This document shows positions 50,770 to 63,435 of a stretch of 64,000 nt of DNA, in pieces. The DNA comes from Phymorhynchus buccinoides. Taxonomy: Eukaryota > Mollusca > Gastropoda > Neogastropoda > Raphitomidae. Below the pieces are notes generated by a model. That model saw only the letters and a program-made list of their open reading frames with translations, did not search any database and was not told the origin of the DNA. The position numbers and the translations under genes are program-made. Each line of letters starts with the position of its first letter. The first letter of the stretch is position 1. The stretch is from the NCBI GenBank assembly GCA_017654935.2, contig CM065703.1, forward strand, positions 41,607,477 to 41,671,476. The letters are read 5' to 3'.

Positions 50770-51745
50770 TATCTAATTAAACTTAAGACAAAATGAAAGT
50801 GAGGTTTAAGTCACACCAGGCCTCAGCTCAAAGAGATATCAGAGTGATGCAAGACCAGTGCTGGGATAAGAAAGCTGTTGAGATCCAAGGCTTTACTGAC
50901 AGCAACAACTCCAAACAGTTTTTCAATTCCATCAATACTGTTTTAGTGCATCAAAATCTGGCCTTGCCCCCCACCACTATCAAGGATAAGGCAGGCATCA
51001 ATAATAGGTGGCAAGAACACTTCAGCCAACTCCTGAACAGATCATCATCAGTTGAACAGGCTGCTCTAGATCAGATTCTTCAGCAGCCAACCATTGAAGA
51101 ACTAGACGATCCACCATCACTGGAAGAAGTCCAGAAGGCCATCAATCAGATGAGCTGTAGCAAGGCCCCTGGTAAGGATGATATCCCTGCAGAGGTGCAC
51201 AAGGCACTCAGTGAAGACAGTCTGGAGGCATTCCACAATGTCTTAACCAGTATTTGGGAACAGGAAGAAATGCCAGCGGACTTTCGCGATGCCACTATAG
51301 TCGCCTTGTACAAGAACAAAGGCTCCAAAGCAGACTGCGGGAACTACCAGCGTATATCCGTCCTCTCAATTGCCAAGAAACTCCTCACATGAATCACCTT
51401 GAACAGACTGATTTCTATGGTCTCATATGAAAATCTTCCAGAGTCACAGTGTGGCTTCCGCCCTGACCGTAGCACAGTCGATATGATCTTTGCAGTGAGA
51501 CAGGTTCAGGAAAAGTGGCTTGAGCAAAACATGGACCTGTTTGCTGTCTCCATCGACATGACAAAGGCACTGTGGATCATCCTGAAGAACCTGGGCTGTC
51601 CACCAAAGTTCACCATGCTCATACAATTATTTTATGACACCTATGACAAGAGAAGTGATGTCAAACAGCCAAACATCTGAGAGTTTTGACATCTCCAGCG
51701 GAGTGAAACAAGGCTGTGTGCTCCTAGATCCTTGATCTTGGCATC
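50770..51745 (+). mobile_element. RTE-like reverse transcriptase fragment upstream of receptor C
   Basis: Same element as 845-1730 but without the L2-like LINE. It continues through SGVKQGCVL to 51720, then a deletion joins it to a short piece reading cttggcatct before unrelated sequence. It contains NQMSCSKAPGKDDIPAEV and SQCGFRPDRSTVDMIF. Confidence 0.8.
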
Positions 51746-52235
51746 TGGTTTAAACGTTTTATTGTCTTTACATAACAAACATGCAAATCAACAAAACTGA
51801 AGCAACAACAAGCTAGGCTTATGGCGTGCTCAGTAAGAGAAAGTGCATGTTGTTAGTAATAGTCATCATTCTTGTTTGTTGTTTATTGGTTGAAAAGTAA
51901 AGGTGTTAGTAATAATCCCCCCCCCCAAAAAAAAAGAAAGTGCATATTAGACAATATTGACGGATTTAAATAATATATGCTTCAATCAAGATAAACAAGA
52001 GACACAAAACTAGGAGTAGATCATAATAGAATCAAAACAACAAATAATTGCAAATCAAAATTGATGATCTCAAAGCAGAAAACAATAGCAAATCAAAGCA
52101 GATGATCTCACAAAAGTACGCTAATGCCTTATCTTTTTAACAATATACTTAAGCTTACAGACACTAACAAACAGACAAAAACATAACTAGACAGAAAGAT
52201 ACATAGGTGGATAAATACGCTCAGAGAGAGAGAGA

Positions 52236-52315
<80 letters not shown>

Positions 52316-52720
52316 GAGAGAGAGATGTCCACCCATATTAAGGATCTTAGCCCTGTGTCAATAATAAATGATGAAAGCAATCACATCAGGCACAACATCA
52401 CGTCAATAAATCATCAATTACATCATACATAATAGCAACAAACAGTGTCACTAATTATACAAACAAAAACAGTAATACAAAGAATATAACTGTACTTGTG
52501 AGTACGGTTATGTGGGGGGGGTGGGGGGGGGGGAAGAAAAAAAATGATGCAAACTCTCGTGCTAACAACAAGAATAAGAGGATGAAAAAAAGCAATACTA
52601 ATATCCACAGTATCAGCACTAGCGACAACATCAACAGATATATTCCAGCAGGCATACAAGCAAACAAAGAAACTAACGAGCAAACAGACAGTTACAAAAG
52701 AGCAGGTATCTGAGCAATAG
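51746..52720. other. Non-coding, with an (AG)n microsatellite and a G-rich run
   Basis: AG at 52224-52325. G-rich run at 52513-52533. No gene is seen. Confidence 0.7.
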
Positions 52721-55700
52721 TAATAATGAAAATCAACAATCATTTTGCTGTTGCAACCTTTTGCTTTGAGCAATGAAATAGTGCACTGTTATAAACATTG
52801 TTGAATTTTCTGCTTTTGATAAAGTTTGGTCACCAACAAGAAGAATGCAGGTGTTGATTTTGTTAGGATCAAAAGTTAAAATCGTGTCTGTTCTTAGTTG
52901 GGCGTACTTTGTACAATATAAAAGATAGTCTTCTGCGGCTTCAGTATGATGACCACAAGAGCATTTTGAATCAGTTACTAGGTGTCTATTGTATAAATCA
53001 TTGTTAATATTACTCATCCCTAATCGTAGTCTACAGTGGTTTACTTGATCTTCTCTGGATCCAATATAATGGTAAGAAGGAACAGTTGCATCAGAAAGAG
53101 ACAGATGGCGTTTGAAACGACTAATGGAATCTGTTGATTTGATATCATCTGGTAGGTTGTTCCACAAATGTGTTGTACTTGGTAGAAATGAGTTTTTGCA
53201 TAATGCAGTCCTAGATCGCAGCACTATTCTTTCAAGTGGCCGACTTTGATTAGAGAGAAGAGAAGATAACAGATCGGTTAGATAATCAGGGCAAAGTCCA
53301 TTTACCATTTTGTAATATTGAATTAATTTATGTATTTTTCTCCTCTCTTTTAAAGAACAAAAACCAGATTCCTCGTATAATCTTTGTGGCTTGTACCTTT
53401 AACTCCACCAATAATAGTACGAATTGCTTTGAGGTGAAGATTTTCTAGCAAGGTTGACTGGGCTTCTGAGCAATTATCCCATATAACATCTGCGTAGTCG
53501 AATATAGGTAGTATAAAAGATTCATACATTAGTTCTAAAGTCTTACGTGCTTGTCTGTGCTTGTAATTTCTAAGACATGCTATTAGCATGTTTACTTTGT
53601 TAGATATAACTTGGATGTGTTCATCCCATTTGCAATTATTCTGGAAAACTACTCCCAGGTGCTTGTGTGAATTCGAAGGTTCTAGAAGCTGATTTCCAAA
53701 TGCACAGAATGAATTTTGAGTGTGTTCACACGTTGTATTGAGAAGTTTAGTCTTGTTTTCATTGAAAGATATTTTCCAGTCAGTTGCCCATTGGGCAATT
53801 TTCTGGCGGTCTGAATTTAGAATTTCTCCTCTAATGAGTGGATCATTTAAGGCATGTGACAAACTAGATCATCAGCAAATAGTTTGATCGTTGCTTCAAT
53901 ACTATTAACAATATCGTTGATGTACAACAGAAAGAGTAGGGGACCAAGTACTGATCCTTGTGGGACACCAGCCGATATTCTTTTGAACTCTGATTTTTGG
54001 CCTTTTATGACTACTGACTGTTGTCTGTTGTTCAGGTAGTCATTAGAAAAAGTCATGCAATTTCCACCTAATACCCGCAGCCTCCAGCTTCAACAGAAGT
54101 CCTTTGTGCCATACACGGTCAAATGCCTTAGGTATATCGAAATAAATACTTTGCATTGCTATTCTACGGTCAAGGGAATAACAGAAATCATTATATGTAG
54201 CCAACAGTTGATTCACAGTGGAATCACCTGGTGTGAAACTTGACTGAAAGGGGGTCATTACATTATGGAATTTTAAGAATGTGTATGCATGTTTGTGGAC
54301 GCATGTTTCAGGAACTGTCCCAACACAACTAAGGAAGGAAATTGGGTGGTAATTATCACAAAGTTATCTTGGACCTTTCTTATAAATAGGAGCAACATGT
54401 GCAATGTTCCATACAGATGGACATTTGCATTAACACATCCATCTGTTGAATAACTGGGTGAGGGGAGCTGATACAACATTGAGTGCATGTGAAAGTAGCT
54501 TGTAATGAATTAGATCTGGTCATATATGCCTTTGTCTTATCAAGGTTTTTAATAACTGACACCACATCGTCTTCTGTGAGAACTATTTCATTTATTTCAT
54601 AATCAGTAAAAGGAACATGGGGTGGTTCGATGAAAAATGTATTGAGTAAATCTGCTTTTTCTTTGTTAGAGTAATATAATGTGCTGCTTGCTAACAGAGG
54701 AGGCATTTCATCACTGTCAATACCCTTTTTATTAAAAAAAGATCGAACCAATTTCCACCAATCCTTCTGACTAAAAAACGATGGATCTGATGCTTTATTG
54801 TCAATTTCTGCATAGTACTCAGCCTCTCGCTCTCTTTCTTTAGTAGTGACGAAGTTTCGAAATTGCCTGAATGTGTGCCTGTCTTGTGGGTCATTACTGT
54901 GTTTAGCTTGTGCATGGATAACTCTTCGCTCTTCTATCAACAGCCGTATGTCATCATTCATCCAGGGCGCATCATTTGAGTATACGTTGATAACTTTGGT
55001 TGGCATACACTGTTTTGCTATGGTCATGAAGGCATTGGTAAATAGTTCAGTGGAATCATCAACCGTTCCCATGTTTAGAATATGTTCCCAGTCAACGAGC
55101 TGTTACAGTCGACAAAATTCCTCTCTGTTTAATTTGGCATAATTGAATATAATTCCTTTAAAGCTAGTGTTGTTTTTAACTGCATGCTTAAGGTGCAGGC
55201 ATGGAATGCTGTGATCACTGAAGGCTGCGGGTAGCACCTGAGTTAACTCGATGAGATCGGGGGATTGGGTCATGATGAGGTCTAGGCAAGTGGATGCTGT
55301 GTCATTGATTCGGGTTGGCTCATTTACTAACTGGTGGAGACTATATAATTGCATAATACCTGTTAGGTGTGGAGATGGGTTGTTAAGGTAGTCTGCATTA
55401 AAATCACCTAGCACAATGAATGGTAGTGACGTGCTGTTAACTTGCCTAAGGTTATCACTTATAAGATCCCAATAGTGTACCAGAGCATTTGGGGGACGGT
55501 AAAATGAACCAATTAAAATACTCTTTTGATTAAGTTTAGTTTATATCCATACTGCTTCTAATTCTGCAACATGGAGGTCAGGGTGAGGTTTACAATACAA
55601 AGAATTATGAACATAAATGGCGACTCCTCCATGAGGATCATGGGGTCGGTCACGCCTAACAGGGGAATGGAAGTTGGGTATGCATATCAGGTCATTTCAG

Positions 55701-55850
55701 ATGGAGTCAGAAAGCCAAGTTTCAGATAATGTAATGATATCAAATTCTTTAGATTCTGCTTCCAACAGAGTAAGTTTGTTTTTTAGGCTCTGAACATTGC
55801 TATGGACAACACAAATATTGGCTTTATTTGTCTTCTTCTTCTCCTTAGGC
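52721..55850 (-). mobile_element. Long non-LTR retrotransposon, nearly complete coding region, inactivated
   Basis: On the minus strand: endonuclease (DIITLSETWLSDSI, HDPHGGVAIYVHNSL, VLGDFNADYL, TRINDTASTCLDLIM); a linker (NDAPWMNDDIRLLIEERR); reverse transcriptase (TPFQSSFTPGDSTVNQLL, SIYFDIPKAFDRVWH, SAGVPQGSVLGPLLF, IKLFADDLVCHM, WKISFNENKTKLL); thumb (HKHLGVVFQNNCKW, FDYADVIWDNC); and a C-terminal segment with HCRLRLGMSNIN, CSCGHHTEAAED and YCTKYAQLR, a Cys/His arrangement typical of several invertebrate LINE C-termini. Stops and frameshifts occur near 55540, 55100, 54500, 54040 and 53350. Both catalytic aspartate motifs are intact. Confidence 0.8.
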
Positions 55851-56154
55851 AGCCAACTTCATCACGCTGAAGATTCTGCCGCACTTTAGGGGGTAGTACG
55901 AAAAAGAGAGAAATAGCAAAAGATAGAGTACAAAGCGAAATGATAACATTATGGGGGAAAATAAATGATTGCAAGATAGTCAGGAAATAATTGAAGTATT
56001 TACAGATACAGTTTACTATGTAGAAAGATATTCATGAGATTCAAAAACGAAGGAGGTTAGATAAATATTTGAAGATTTGATTTGGGGGGAAAAGTGGGGT
56101 GGGATGAGTGGTAGGGATGAGTGGGTATGATAGAGGGAAAGACGAGTTAAAAGT

Positions 56155-56290
56155 CATGCCCGACCATTAAATGCCCCCAGTCTAGCCAGGGACACCCGGG
56201 GCCCACATGATGCATGTAGAGTGTGTCGTGCACGACTGTTAAGTCCCCCCAGATCAGCCGGGGAAACACGGGCCCCACATGATGCATGCA
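56155..56290 (+). repeat. Imperfect direct repeat, ~60 bp x 2
   Basis: The unit (ending gcccacatgatgcatg or ccccacatgatgcatg) occurs at about 56158-56217 and 56232-56288. A run of about 18 G follows near 56329-56346. Confidence 0.65.
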
Positions 56291-56399
56291 CAGGAGTATT
56301 TGTATTTAGGGGACATGCATGTAAAAGAGGGGGGGGGGGGGGGGGTCTGTTTTTAGGTGTGGGAATGCAGGGTGGGAGGTGGGGAGGGGAGGGCAGAGG

Positions 56400-56870
56400 A
56401 ATGGTTGTTTAGTAGAGGTGCTTTTGGAGGCCCCTCTTGAAGGCCACCAAGGACTGGAAGGAGGCAACTTCTTCAGGGAGGCCATTCCACTGTGGAATAT
56501 TGCGAGGAAAGAAAGTCGACTGTCTGTATTATGTTCTATGGTGAGGGATATCATATGAAGCTGAGTGAGATTGACCGAGACATTTCTTCTGCAGAGTATT
56601 TGTTGGAAGATACTTGGGATTGATTGAGAGGAACTCTGTGTGGAATTTAAAGAAGGTAGTCAGACGGGCTTCAGTTCGACGGGTCTGTAGAAGGGGCCAT
56701 TTCAAGTTTTTCAGGAGGTCTGCCGATCTTGTTGCCTGACGGTAGTCATGGGCCACCCATCTTGCAGCTTGGCTCTGGACTTTTTCGATAGCATCAATGC
56801 TGCTCTTGTTGCGGGGTCCCAGACTGGCCTCGGATTACATTCGACGTCATTAGATAAAACAAGAACTGGC
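56400..56870 (-). mobile_element. CR1-like LINE 3' fragment
   Basis: On the minus strand, across several frames: VWDPATRAA and a segment for the basic and aromatic thumb motif, then TVDFL or FFPRNI, QWNGLPEEV and a frame ending in a short lysine/glycine-rich helix. These match the C-terminus of CR1-type proteins. Confidence 0.6.
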
Positions 56871-56974
56871 TCGGACACAGTGGTAATGTGTCGTTGGGTA
56901 CGTGAGATCACAACAAGCTTTTTGGCAAACTGAGTATTGTTTTAAGTATGCGGTCAAACAACTTTGATTAGTGT

Positions 56975-57060
56975 TTCAAATAATAATAATAACAATGAGG
57001 AAAATTTATATAACGCCCATCCTACTATGTAGGCTACAGGGCGCTTTACACAGAATTGAA
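56975..57060 (-). mobile_element. Short L2-type 3' tail
   Basis: The minus strand reads a gcgc-containing stem, then gttatataaatttt and an ATT-type end. It is similar in design to, but different in sequence from, the tails behind the receptors. Confidence 0.45.
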
Positions 57061-57177
57061 ATGGAATAAAAACATGAAACAAAAATCCAATCCAATAACA
57101 TGAGCAGACAAAACAATACTGGTCAGACTTCGTTTGGCCGGTAAAAATGCACATAACAATCAGCAACAACAACTTAT

Positions 57178-57554
<377 letters not shown>

Positions 57555-57555
<1 letters not shown>

Positions 57556-59186
57556 CACTACTCACAAAAAGTTAAGGATCACTATGAGAAAACAGGTGCG
57601 CAATAAACTCCGTTCGCTCCTGTTATTTTTTTCTCAGTCAAGCCAAATTGTTATGAATTCTTGTTCAGCTGTAAGTGGGCGATGTTGTGTTAGTGGAAAC
57701 ATTGCACGTGATTCTCTATTACTGAGCTTGGCAGCAAAAGAAAAAGCGGAAACTTGCGAAAAAGGACCTTGTTTTGGATCGTTCTGCATGAACACATTGC
57801 ACAAGCCAGATGGAAAAACCATTATGCACGTGCAAGCACTGCTGTTTATGTGTGAGATGCTGTCTCTTGCTTGGCTTTATAAGAAGACATACCACCAGTA
57901 TTAGGCCTGATTTGACAATGCCTCCACGACGAAAATTGAGCGAGTTGGATAGGGGACGAGCTGTTGCATGGTTCCAAGATGGTGTTCCCAAGCGAGAAGT
58001 GGCCAGGCGACTTCAGGTGTCCATCTCGGTCATTGTCAGACTGATTCAACGCTTCACAGCCACTGGGAGGGTCCATGAAAGACGCAGATCTGGTCGACCG
58101 AAGAAGACAACTCCACGTGAAGATCGTCTCATTGAACGACAAGCCCTGCAGACAAGAACAGCCTCTTCCAGCATCATTCGAAGGCAGCTGAGGGTGGCTA
58201 CTAACATCAACATCAGCCAGCAGACCATACGGAACCGCCTTCATGGGTTTAACCTCCGTTCTCGTCGCCCAGCTGTACGGCCACGCTTAACTCCAGCCCA
58301 TAGGGCAGCACGCCGCGCCTTCTGCAGACGTCACGTGAGGTGGACACGTCAGCAATGGTCCCAGGTCCTGTTCAGTGATGAATCACGCTTCACCCTGAAC
58401 CACAACGACGGCCGACTGAGGGTCTGGAGGCGCCCAGGGGAACGCTTTATTGACGCCACTGTCCAAGAAAAGGTGGCCTTTGGTGGAGGTTCTGTAATGG
58501 TCTGGGGGGCCTTCAGCCTTCACCACAGAACACCCTTGTATCATGTACAGGGTAACCTGACTGGCCTCCGATACCGGGATGAGATCCTTCGACCGCTGGC
58601 TGTGCCTACACTGCAGCAGATGGGACCGCCGGCTGTCTACCAGGATGACAACGCTCGCCCCCACAGGGCAAGGGTGGTCAACGACTTCCTGCAGCAGTCT
58701 GGAGTCAACAGAATGGAGTGGCCAGCATGCAGTCCCGATCTCAACCCGATTGAGAACCTCTGGGATGAGCTGGATCGCAAAGTGAGGAGCAACCACCCCC
58801 CTCCCAGGGATGCCCAGCACCTCTACCAGATGCTGCAGGCTGAGTGGCAGGCGCTTCCACAGAGGATCTTCACCACCCTGGTCAACTCCATGAGGACTCG
58901 CTGCGTCGAGTGCCAGAACAGCCATGGCGGATACACGCGTTACTGAACTTTTGGGAGCATCAGAATGCCCTGTCTTGTGATTTCAATGACTTTGGGAAAT
59001 CAAATTTCGATACGTACCCACTTTGATCAAATGTACAGACCAAACGATTGCTCGAAATTGAAGGCAATTGTGTATCGTTATCACTAAAGCATTGAATTAA
59101 ATGTTGGCCAAAATTCAACGCATTGGCTTTCTTATTTGGAAAGTTATGAATTAGTTTGCAAGTGATCCTTAACTTTTTGTGGATAG

Positions 59187-59190
<4 letters not shown>
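57555..59190 (+). mobile_element. Tc1-like DNA transposon with terminal inverted repeats
   Basis: A perfect 20 bp inverted repeat (CACAAAAAGTTAAGGATCAC) lies at 57563-57582 and, inverted, at 59162-59181. The outer few bases are less well matched. The element is ~1.63 kb and lies inside a TA dinucleotide run that continues on both sides, consistent with the TA target of Tc1/mariner elements. It contains one intact transposase frame. Confidence 0.88.
57918..58946 (+). CDS. Tc1-like transposase, intact
   Basis: 342 codons from the ATG of MPPRRKLSELDRGRAV. An upstream in-frame ATG at 57810 adds a cysteine-rich stretch unlike a transposase, so the later start is preferred. The N-terminal paired-type helix-turn-helix (VAWFQDGVPKREVARRL, VSISVIVRLIQRF) is followed by a GRPKKT AT-hook-like link and a second DNA-binding domain. 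The catalytic core shows LFSDESRF (first Asp), VYQDDNARPHRA (second Asp) and SPDLNPIENLWDEL (Glu), a spacing consistent with DD34E, and the glycine-rich FGGGSVMVWG. The length is normal for the family and there is no stop or frameshift. The protein would bind the inverted repeats and cut and paste the element at TA. Confidence 0.93.
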   Translation: MPPRRKLSELDRGRAVAWFQDGVPKREVARRLQVSISVIVRLIQRFTATGRVHERRRSGRPKKTTPREDRLIERQALQTRTASSSIIRRQLRVATNINISQQTIRNRLHGFNLRSRRPAVRPRLTPAHRAARRAFCRRHVRWTRQQWSQVLFSDESRFTLNHNDGRLRVWRRPGERFIDATVQEKVAFGGGSVMVWGAFSLHHRTPLYHVQGNLTGLRYRDEILRPLAVPTLQQMGPPAVYQDDNARPHRARVVNDFLQQSGVNRMEWPACSPDLNPIENLWDELDRKVRSNHPPPRDAQHLYQMLQAEWQALPQRIFTTLVNSMRTRCVECQNSHGGYTRY

Positions 59191-59225
<35 letters not shown>

Positions 59226-59460
59226 CACGCATGCACACTTACACACACATACACACACACACACACCATGCATACATACACTCAAATAGGGGCCTACATG
59301 AACGCATCACACAACACAAACATGCGTACACACACATACACCACACACACACGTGCGCGCACGCACGTACACATACACACACGCACACACAGAGATACAC
59401 ACACGCACGCGTGCGCACACACACAGAACACGTGATGACTGACACACACACACACATAAC
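59191..59460. repeat. (AT)n and degenerate (AC)n microsatellites
   Basis: AT at 59191-59224. AC-rich with many interruptions at 59230-59460. Confidence 0.9.
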
Positions 59461-60290
59461 AAGATAGACAAGAAATTTCAGTTGATAAATATCAACTAAA
59501 AGGAGGCCAAACAGTGTTAACATTATGTAGAAGAGTGTATTGCACTTCAAATGTGTATGAACATGTATATCTTTTCAAAATATCTTCAAGGTGATGCAAG
59601 TTGGCTATTTTAGAGAAGAAGAAGAAAAAAAGATATATAAAATATGAACGTGTCATGAAATACGTTCGTCATCGACCGCTCAGACAAGAACAAAAAAGAA
59701 GTTCAACACAGTAAAGTGCTGAAAATGACGGTTTAGTTCTGTAAGCAGATGAGATTCGTCTTCCAAAGTATTTGTGATTCTAATGTTGTCATGAAACTGA
59801 AAGAAACCAGACTTCGACTTTTGAGATAGAGAGTCATAAACACAAAGAGAGTAGGGTAGCCTCAGCCTACGGTTGTGTAAATAAAACTGAAAAGAACCAA
59901 CTTGGCTCATATTCATCTTTCACTGTCAACTGATTGTGTCCGTCTGCTAACCTTTGCACTAGGCCTAGGCCTACAGGGACTGACCCTGCTTCTAGGCCTA
60001 TAGCTCAACACCACAGCACAAAGAGAGTCGCATCACTAAGCCTACCTAACTGTTTTGGTCAGTTGCTAGGCTAACGCATATTAATGAGTCTCTCAATGGT
60101 AGTGTGTGTATCAATGAAAAAGAAAGGGGGGTGGGGGTCAAGGCATAGTCAACTGATCAATGAACGTGAGGATAGAAGAATGTAAAATCCATCCGTAAGT
60201 ATTTCTTCAAAATAAAGGGTTTGGTGAATATATAATTGGCATGCGATTATTGTCACTGCTGAGGGAGGAGGGGGGGGGGGAGGAATTTTG
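59461..60290. other. No gene supported
   Basis: A 78-codon minus-strand frame (59680-59916) has mixed composition but no recognised domain, splice context or support. A G run lies near 60270. Confidence 0.4.
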
Positions 60291-60475
60291 ACAAAATTAC
60301 AACTTTTTCGTCGCCACTGGATTTAACATATGCTAAGTGCATGGGCACACGGGACCTCGGTTTAGTGCAGAATGAGAGGAACAAATCCCTTGTACCCAGG
60401 TTCAAACTCGGGTTTACTTGACATGAAGCGAACGCAATACCACTGTGCCACTCTACACCACCTCAGTCATTGTGG
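60291..60475 (-). mobile_element. Degenerate tRNA-derived SINE
   Basis: On the minus strand, the A box TGGCACAGTGG near 60460 and a weak B box (AGTTTGAACC) near 60408 are followed by ~110 bp of body. The head resembles the Ser/Leu-type head of the other SINEs. Confidence 0.5.
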
Positions 60476-60814
60476 TTGTTTTCTTTTTTTTTGTAGTGCA
60501 GTAAACAAAAAAAAGAGCTGGTTCTTTTGTTGTGAGTAAAATTCCTCAGCGTGTTTCTTACAATAACTCATCCGTCAGGGTGCCCCTTTAACGGTGTGCC
60601 ATTTGAGACCCTGTACAGGTTTTTCCCACCTAAAAGGCGAGGACGAAAAATGTTATGTGTGCAGTCCTTTTATTTTTTGTTGTCATTTTTATGATGAATG
60701 CAGTATTTATTATTTTAACGATGCAATTGCTGTTGTTTTGCAAAAGTTTAGCAATGCACTTCTGTGATTTTGCAAAGGTTTAGTAATGGTGGTTGTACAC
60801 TTTTTAAAAAAACC

Positions 60815-61254
60815 CAGCCAAAATGACGATGAAGCCCTGTCAAGTGTTTTATCATCATACAATTCACGCCTGGTTTTTACTTAGTATAAGACAACACAAA
60901 ATTTGTTTTCTTCACAATACTCTTTGCAGAAGCGTAATACACAACTTTAATGTAAAATCGTTTGGCTTTCAAAATTCTCCAAATCTTTTGCATGCTATTC
61001 GCATGCTATACATCATACAAAATGTTTTTTAGCAGTGCACACCCAGGATGGGGGGGGGGGGGGGGGGGGGGAGAAAGAAATAGTTTTGTTTCTGTGCAAT
61101 GAAACAAAAGAACCTGAGAGATAGATGGAGCTGATAGAGAGAGAGAGAGACTGAAAGCATGAAAGCAGAGACAGAGACAGAAAGCGACAGAAAGAAAGAA
61201 ACAGATAAAAAGAGATAGTATGTGAGAGAAAAGGACAATGAAAGTGTGAGTAAA

Positions 61255-61322
<68 letters not shown>

Positions 61323-61330
61323 TTAGCAGA
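60815..61330 (+). repeat. Segmental direct repeat, first copy
   Basis: Positions 60838-61020 match 63597-63760 almost exactly. The following G-rich run, gagaaagaaa stretch and gtatgtgagaga phrase reappear at 63940-64000, and gtttagcagacgacac at 61321 matches gtttaagcagacgacac at 63784, so the order is partly shuffled. The partner may continue beyond the window. Confidence 0.8.
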
Positions 61331-61660
61331 CGACACCTGGATAAAGTGTGGTAGAACCAATAGCCTACTGCCAGGCACGCACACACACAGTAGGCCTGTC
61401 GGGTGCAAATCTGTCGCTCGTGCAAATCTGCAACTCGCTACTATGAGAGTCTGTATTTGCGACAACCACAAATTTCACTTTTTCTGTACTTGAACTATTT
61501 ACCTAACCCTCTAGCCTACACCAGACTGAGGCATTGTAAAACCATGAATCAAGTCTGCTGACACATGCACACACCAAGGAGGAAGGGCGGGGGGAGAGTT
61601 CTGTTTCTGTGTAATGAAATAAATAAAAAGAAGCTGAGAGAGAGACAGGTGGAGACATTG

Positions 61661-61727
<67 letters not shown>
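61258..61727. repeat. (AG)n microsatellites; poly-G at 61051-61070
   Basis: AG at 61258-61320 and 61664-61727. About 20 consecutive G at 61051-61070. Intervening sequence shows no gene. Confidence 0.9.
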
Positions 61728-61728
<1 letters not shown>

Positions 61729-62011
61729 CACGCGACCCAGTCAGGTATAAAAGTTACTAAATCTCTGGAACTATTAAAGCTACGCTTATGACATTTTAGG
61801 TTTCTTTCAAGAACCTTATTGTCGTTCCTTCAGCCTAATTTCGGGTGATTACGTCGAACGAGTTATTGATTACGTAACTTTAACTACACAGTCCCGACGT
61901 CGCGGGTCAATTTGACCCAAACTATATAAAGAGCCAAAGTGGAGTCACCTCATTTACTTTATACAATGATATGTTAACTCTTAACAGCTATCTGTATTAA
62001 TAACAAAATCG

Positions 62012-62080
62012 GGACTTTACTGGTTTCGTACTGCCTCCGGGCATTGCCTCCAGTATTGTTCCCACCATATTTGTATTTAC
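62012..62080 (+). repeat. ~70 bp dispersed repeat, partner of 43887-43960
   Basis: Shares gggactttactgg, ccgggcattgc and attgttcccaccat with the first copy. Here it lies just inside the left inverted end. Confidence 0.6.
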
Positions 62081-62183
62081 AAATGTCCCATATGTGTCTG
62101 ATTCAGACCAAGAGGACGTAAAACTTCATTTTCTCTCTCACTTCAATTACCTCTGTACTGCATCTTTGCTTCCTGATTCATAG

Positions 62184-63400
62184 CACACACACACACATGC
62201 GCGTGCGCAGGCACACACACGTGCACGCACACACATACACGCTCGTGCACGCACACATGCACACACACGCGCGCATGCACGCAAGCGTACACACACACGC
62301 GCACACACACACACACATGCGCGCGCACGCAAACGATGCGCACGCACACACACACGCGTGCATACATGCATACATACACACACACGCGCATTCAAGCAAG
62401 CATACACACACGCGTGCATACACACACACGCGCGCGCGCACACAAAAACATGCGTACGCACACACACACGCATGCATACATGCACACACACACACACACA
62501 CATGCGCGCGCATGTATGCAAGCGTACACACACGCGAGCGCACACACACACACACGCGTGCGCACAAACATGCGCACACACACACGCGCTCGCACATACA
62601 TGCATGCGCGCGCACACACACAAACTGATGCGCGCGCATGCAAAGAAACGTGCACATGCACACGCACACATGCGTGTGCACACACACACGCGCGCACGAA
62701 CACACACACGCGTGCGCAAGAACACACACACACATGCGCATGCACACACACGTGCGCGCATGCACACGCACGCGTGCTCATGCACACACGCACACACACT
62801 GGCTTGCATGCGCATACACGCAAGCGCACACACACATGCACGCATGCAAGCGCACATACACACATGTGCACACACGCACGCGCGTGCAAACACACATGCG
62901 CATACACGCATGCGTGCACACACAGGCACAAGCTTGCGCGCGCGCGCACACGTACACACGCAAAGAAAGGCATGCATGCACACACACACATGCACACACA
63001 GGCGCACACATACACACACACGTGCGCGCACACACACACACATGTGCGCACACACACGCACACGCGTGCGCGCGCGAACACACACACACGTGCACACGCA
63101 CACTTACACGCACGTGCGCACACACATGCATGTGCACACACACATGCGCACGCTTTCACACACACACACATGTACACACACACACACATACATGCGAGCA
63201 CACACACACACACATGTGCGCACACACATGCGCGCGCGAACACACATACGTGCAAACGCACACACTCACACACACACGTGCGCACACACATGCATGTGCA
63301 CACACACACATGCGCACGTTCACACACACATGTACACACACACATACATGCGCGCACACACACACACGCATGCGCGCACATACACACACACGCGCTCGTG

Positions 63401-63433
<33 letters not shown>
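62184..63433. repeat. 1.25 kb alternating purine-pyrimidine tract (CA/TG/CG)
   Basis: Almost every step alternates purine and pyrimidine, mixing CA, TG, CG and TA steps, with only occasional breaks (e.g. caaac, gcaag). It is more complex than a simple CA repeat. Such sequence is the classic Z-DNA former. The long Cys/Val and His/Thr frames across it on both strands are artefacts. Confidence 0.9.

Positions 63434-63435
<2 letters not shown>

Noticed and set aside
57810..57917. N-terminal extension of the Tc1-like transposase from the first ATG
   Set aside because: The extra 36 residues are cysteine-rich and unlike the family, whose proteins begin at about the MPPRRK position with ~340 residues.
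59680..59916. Possible host exon of 78 codons on the minus strand
   Set aside because: The composition is protein-like, but no domain, splice signal pair or neighbouring exon supports it.
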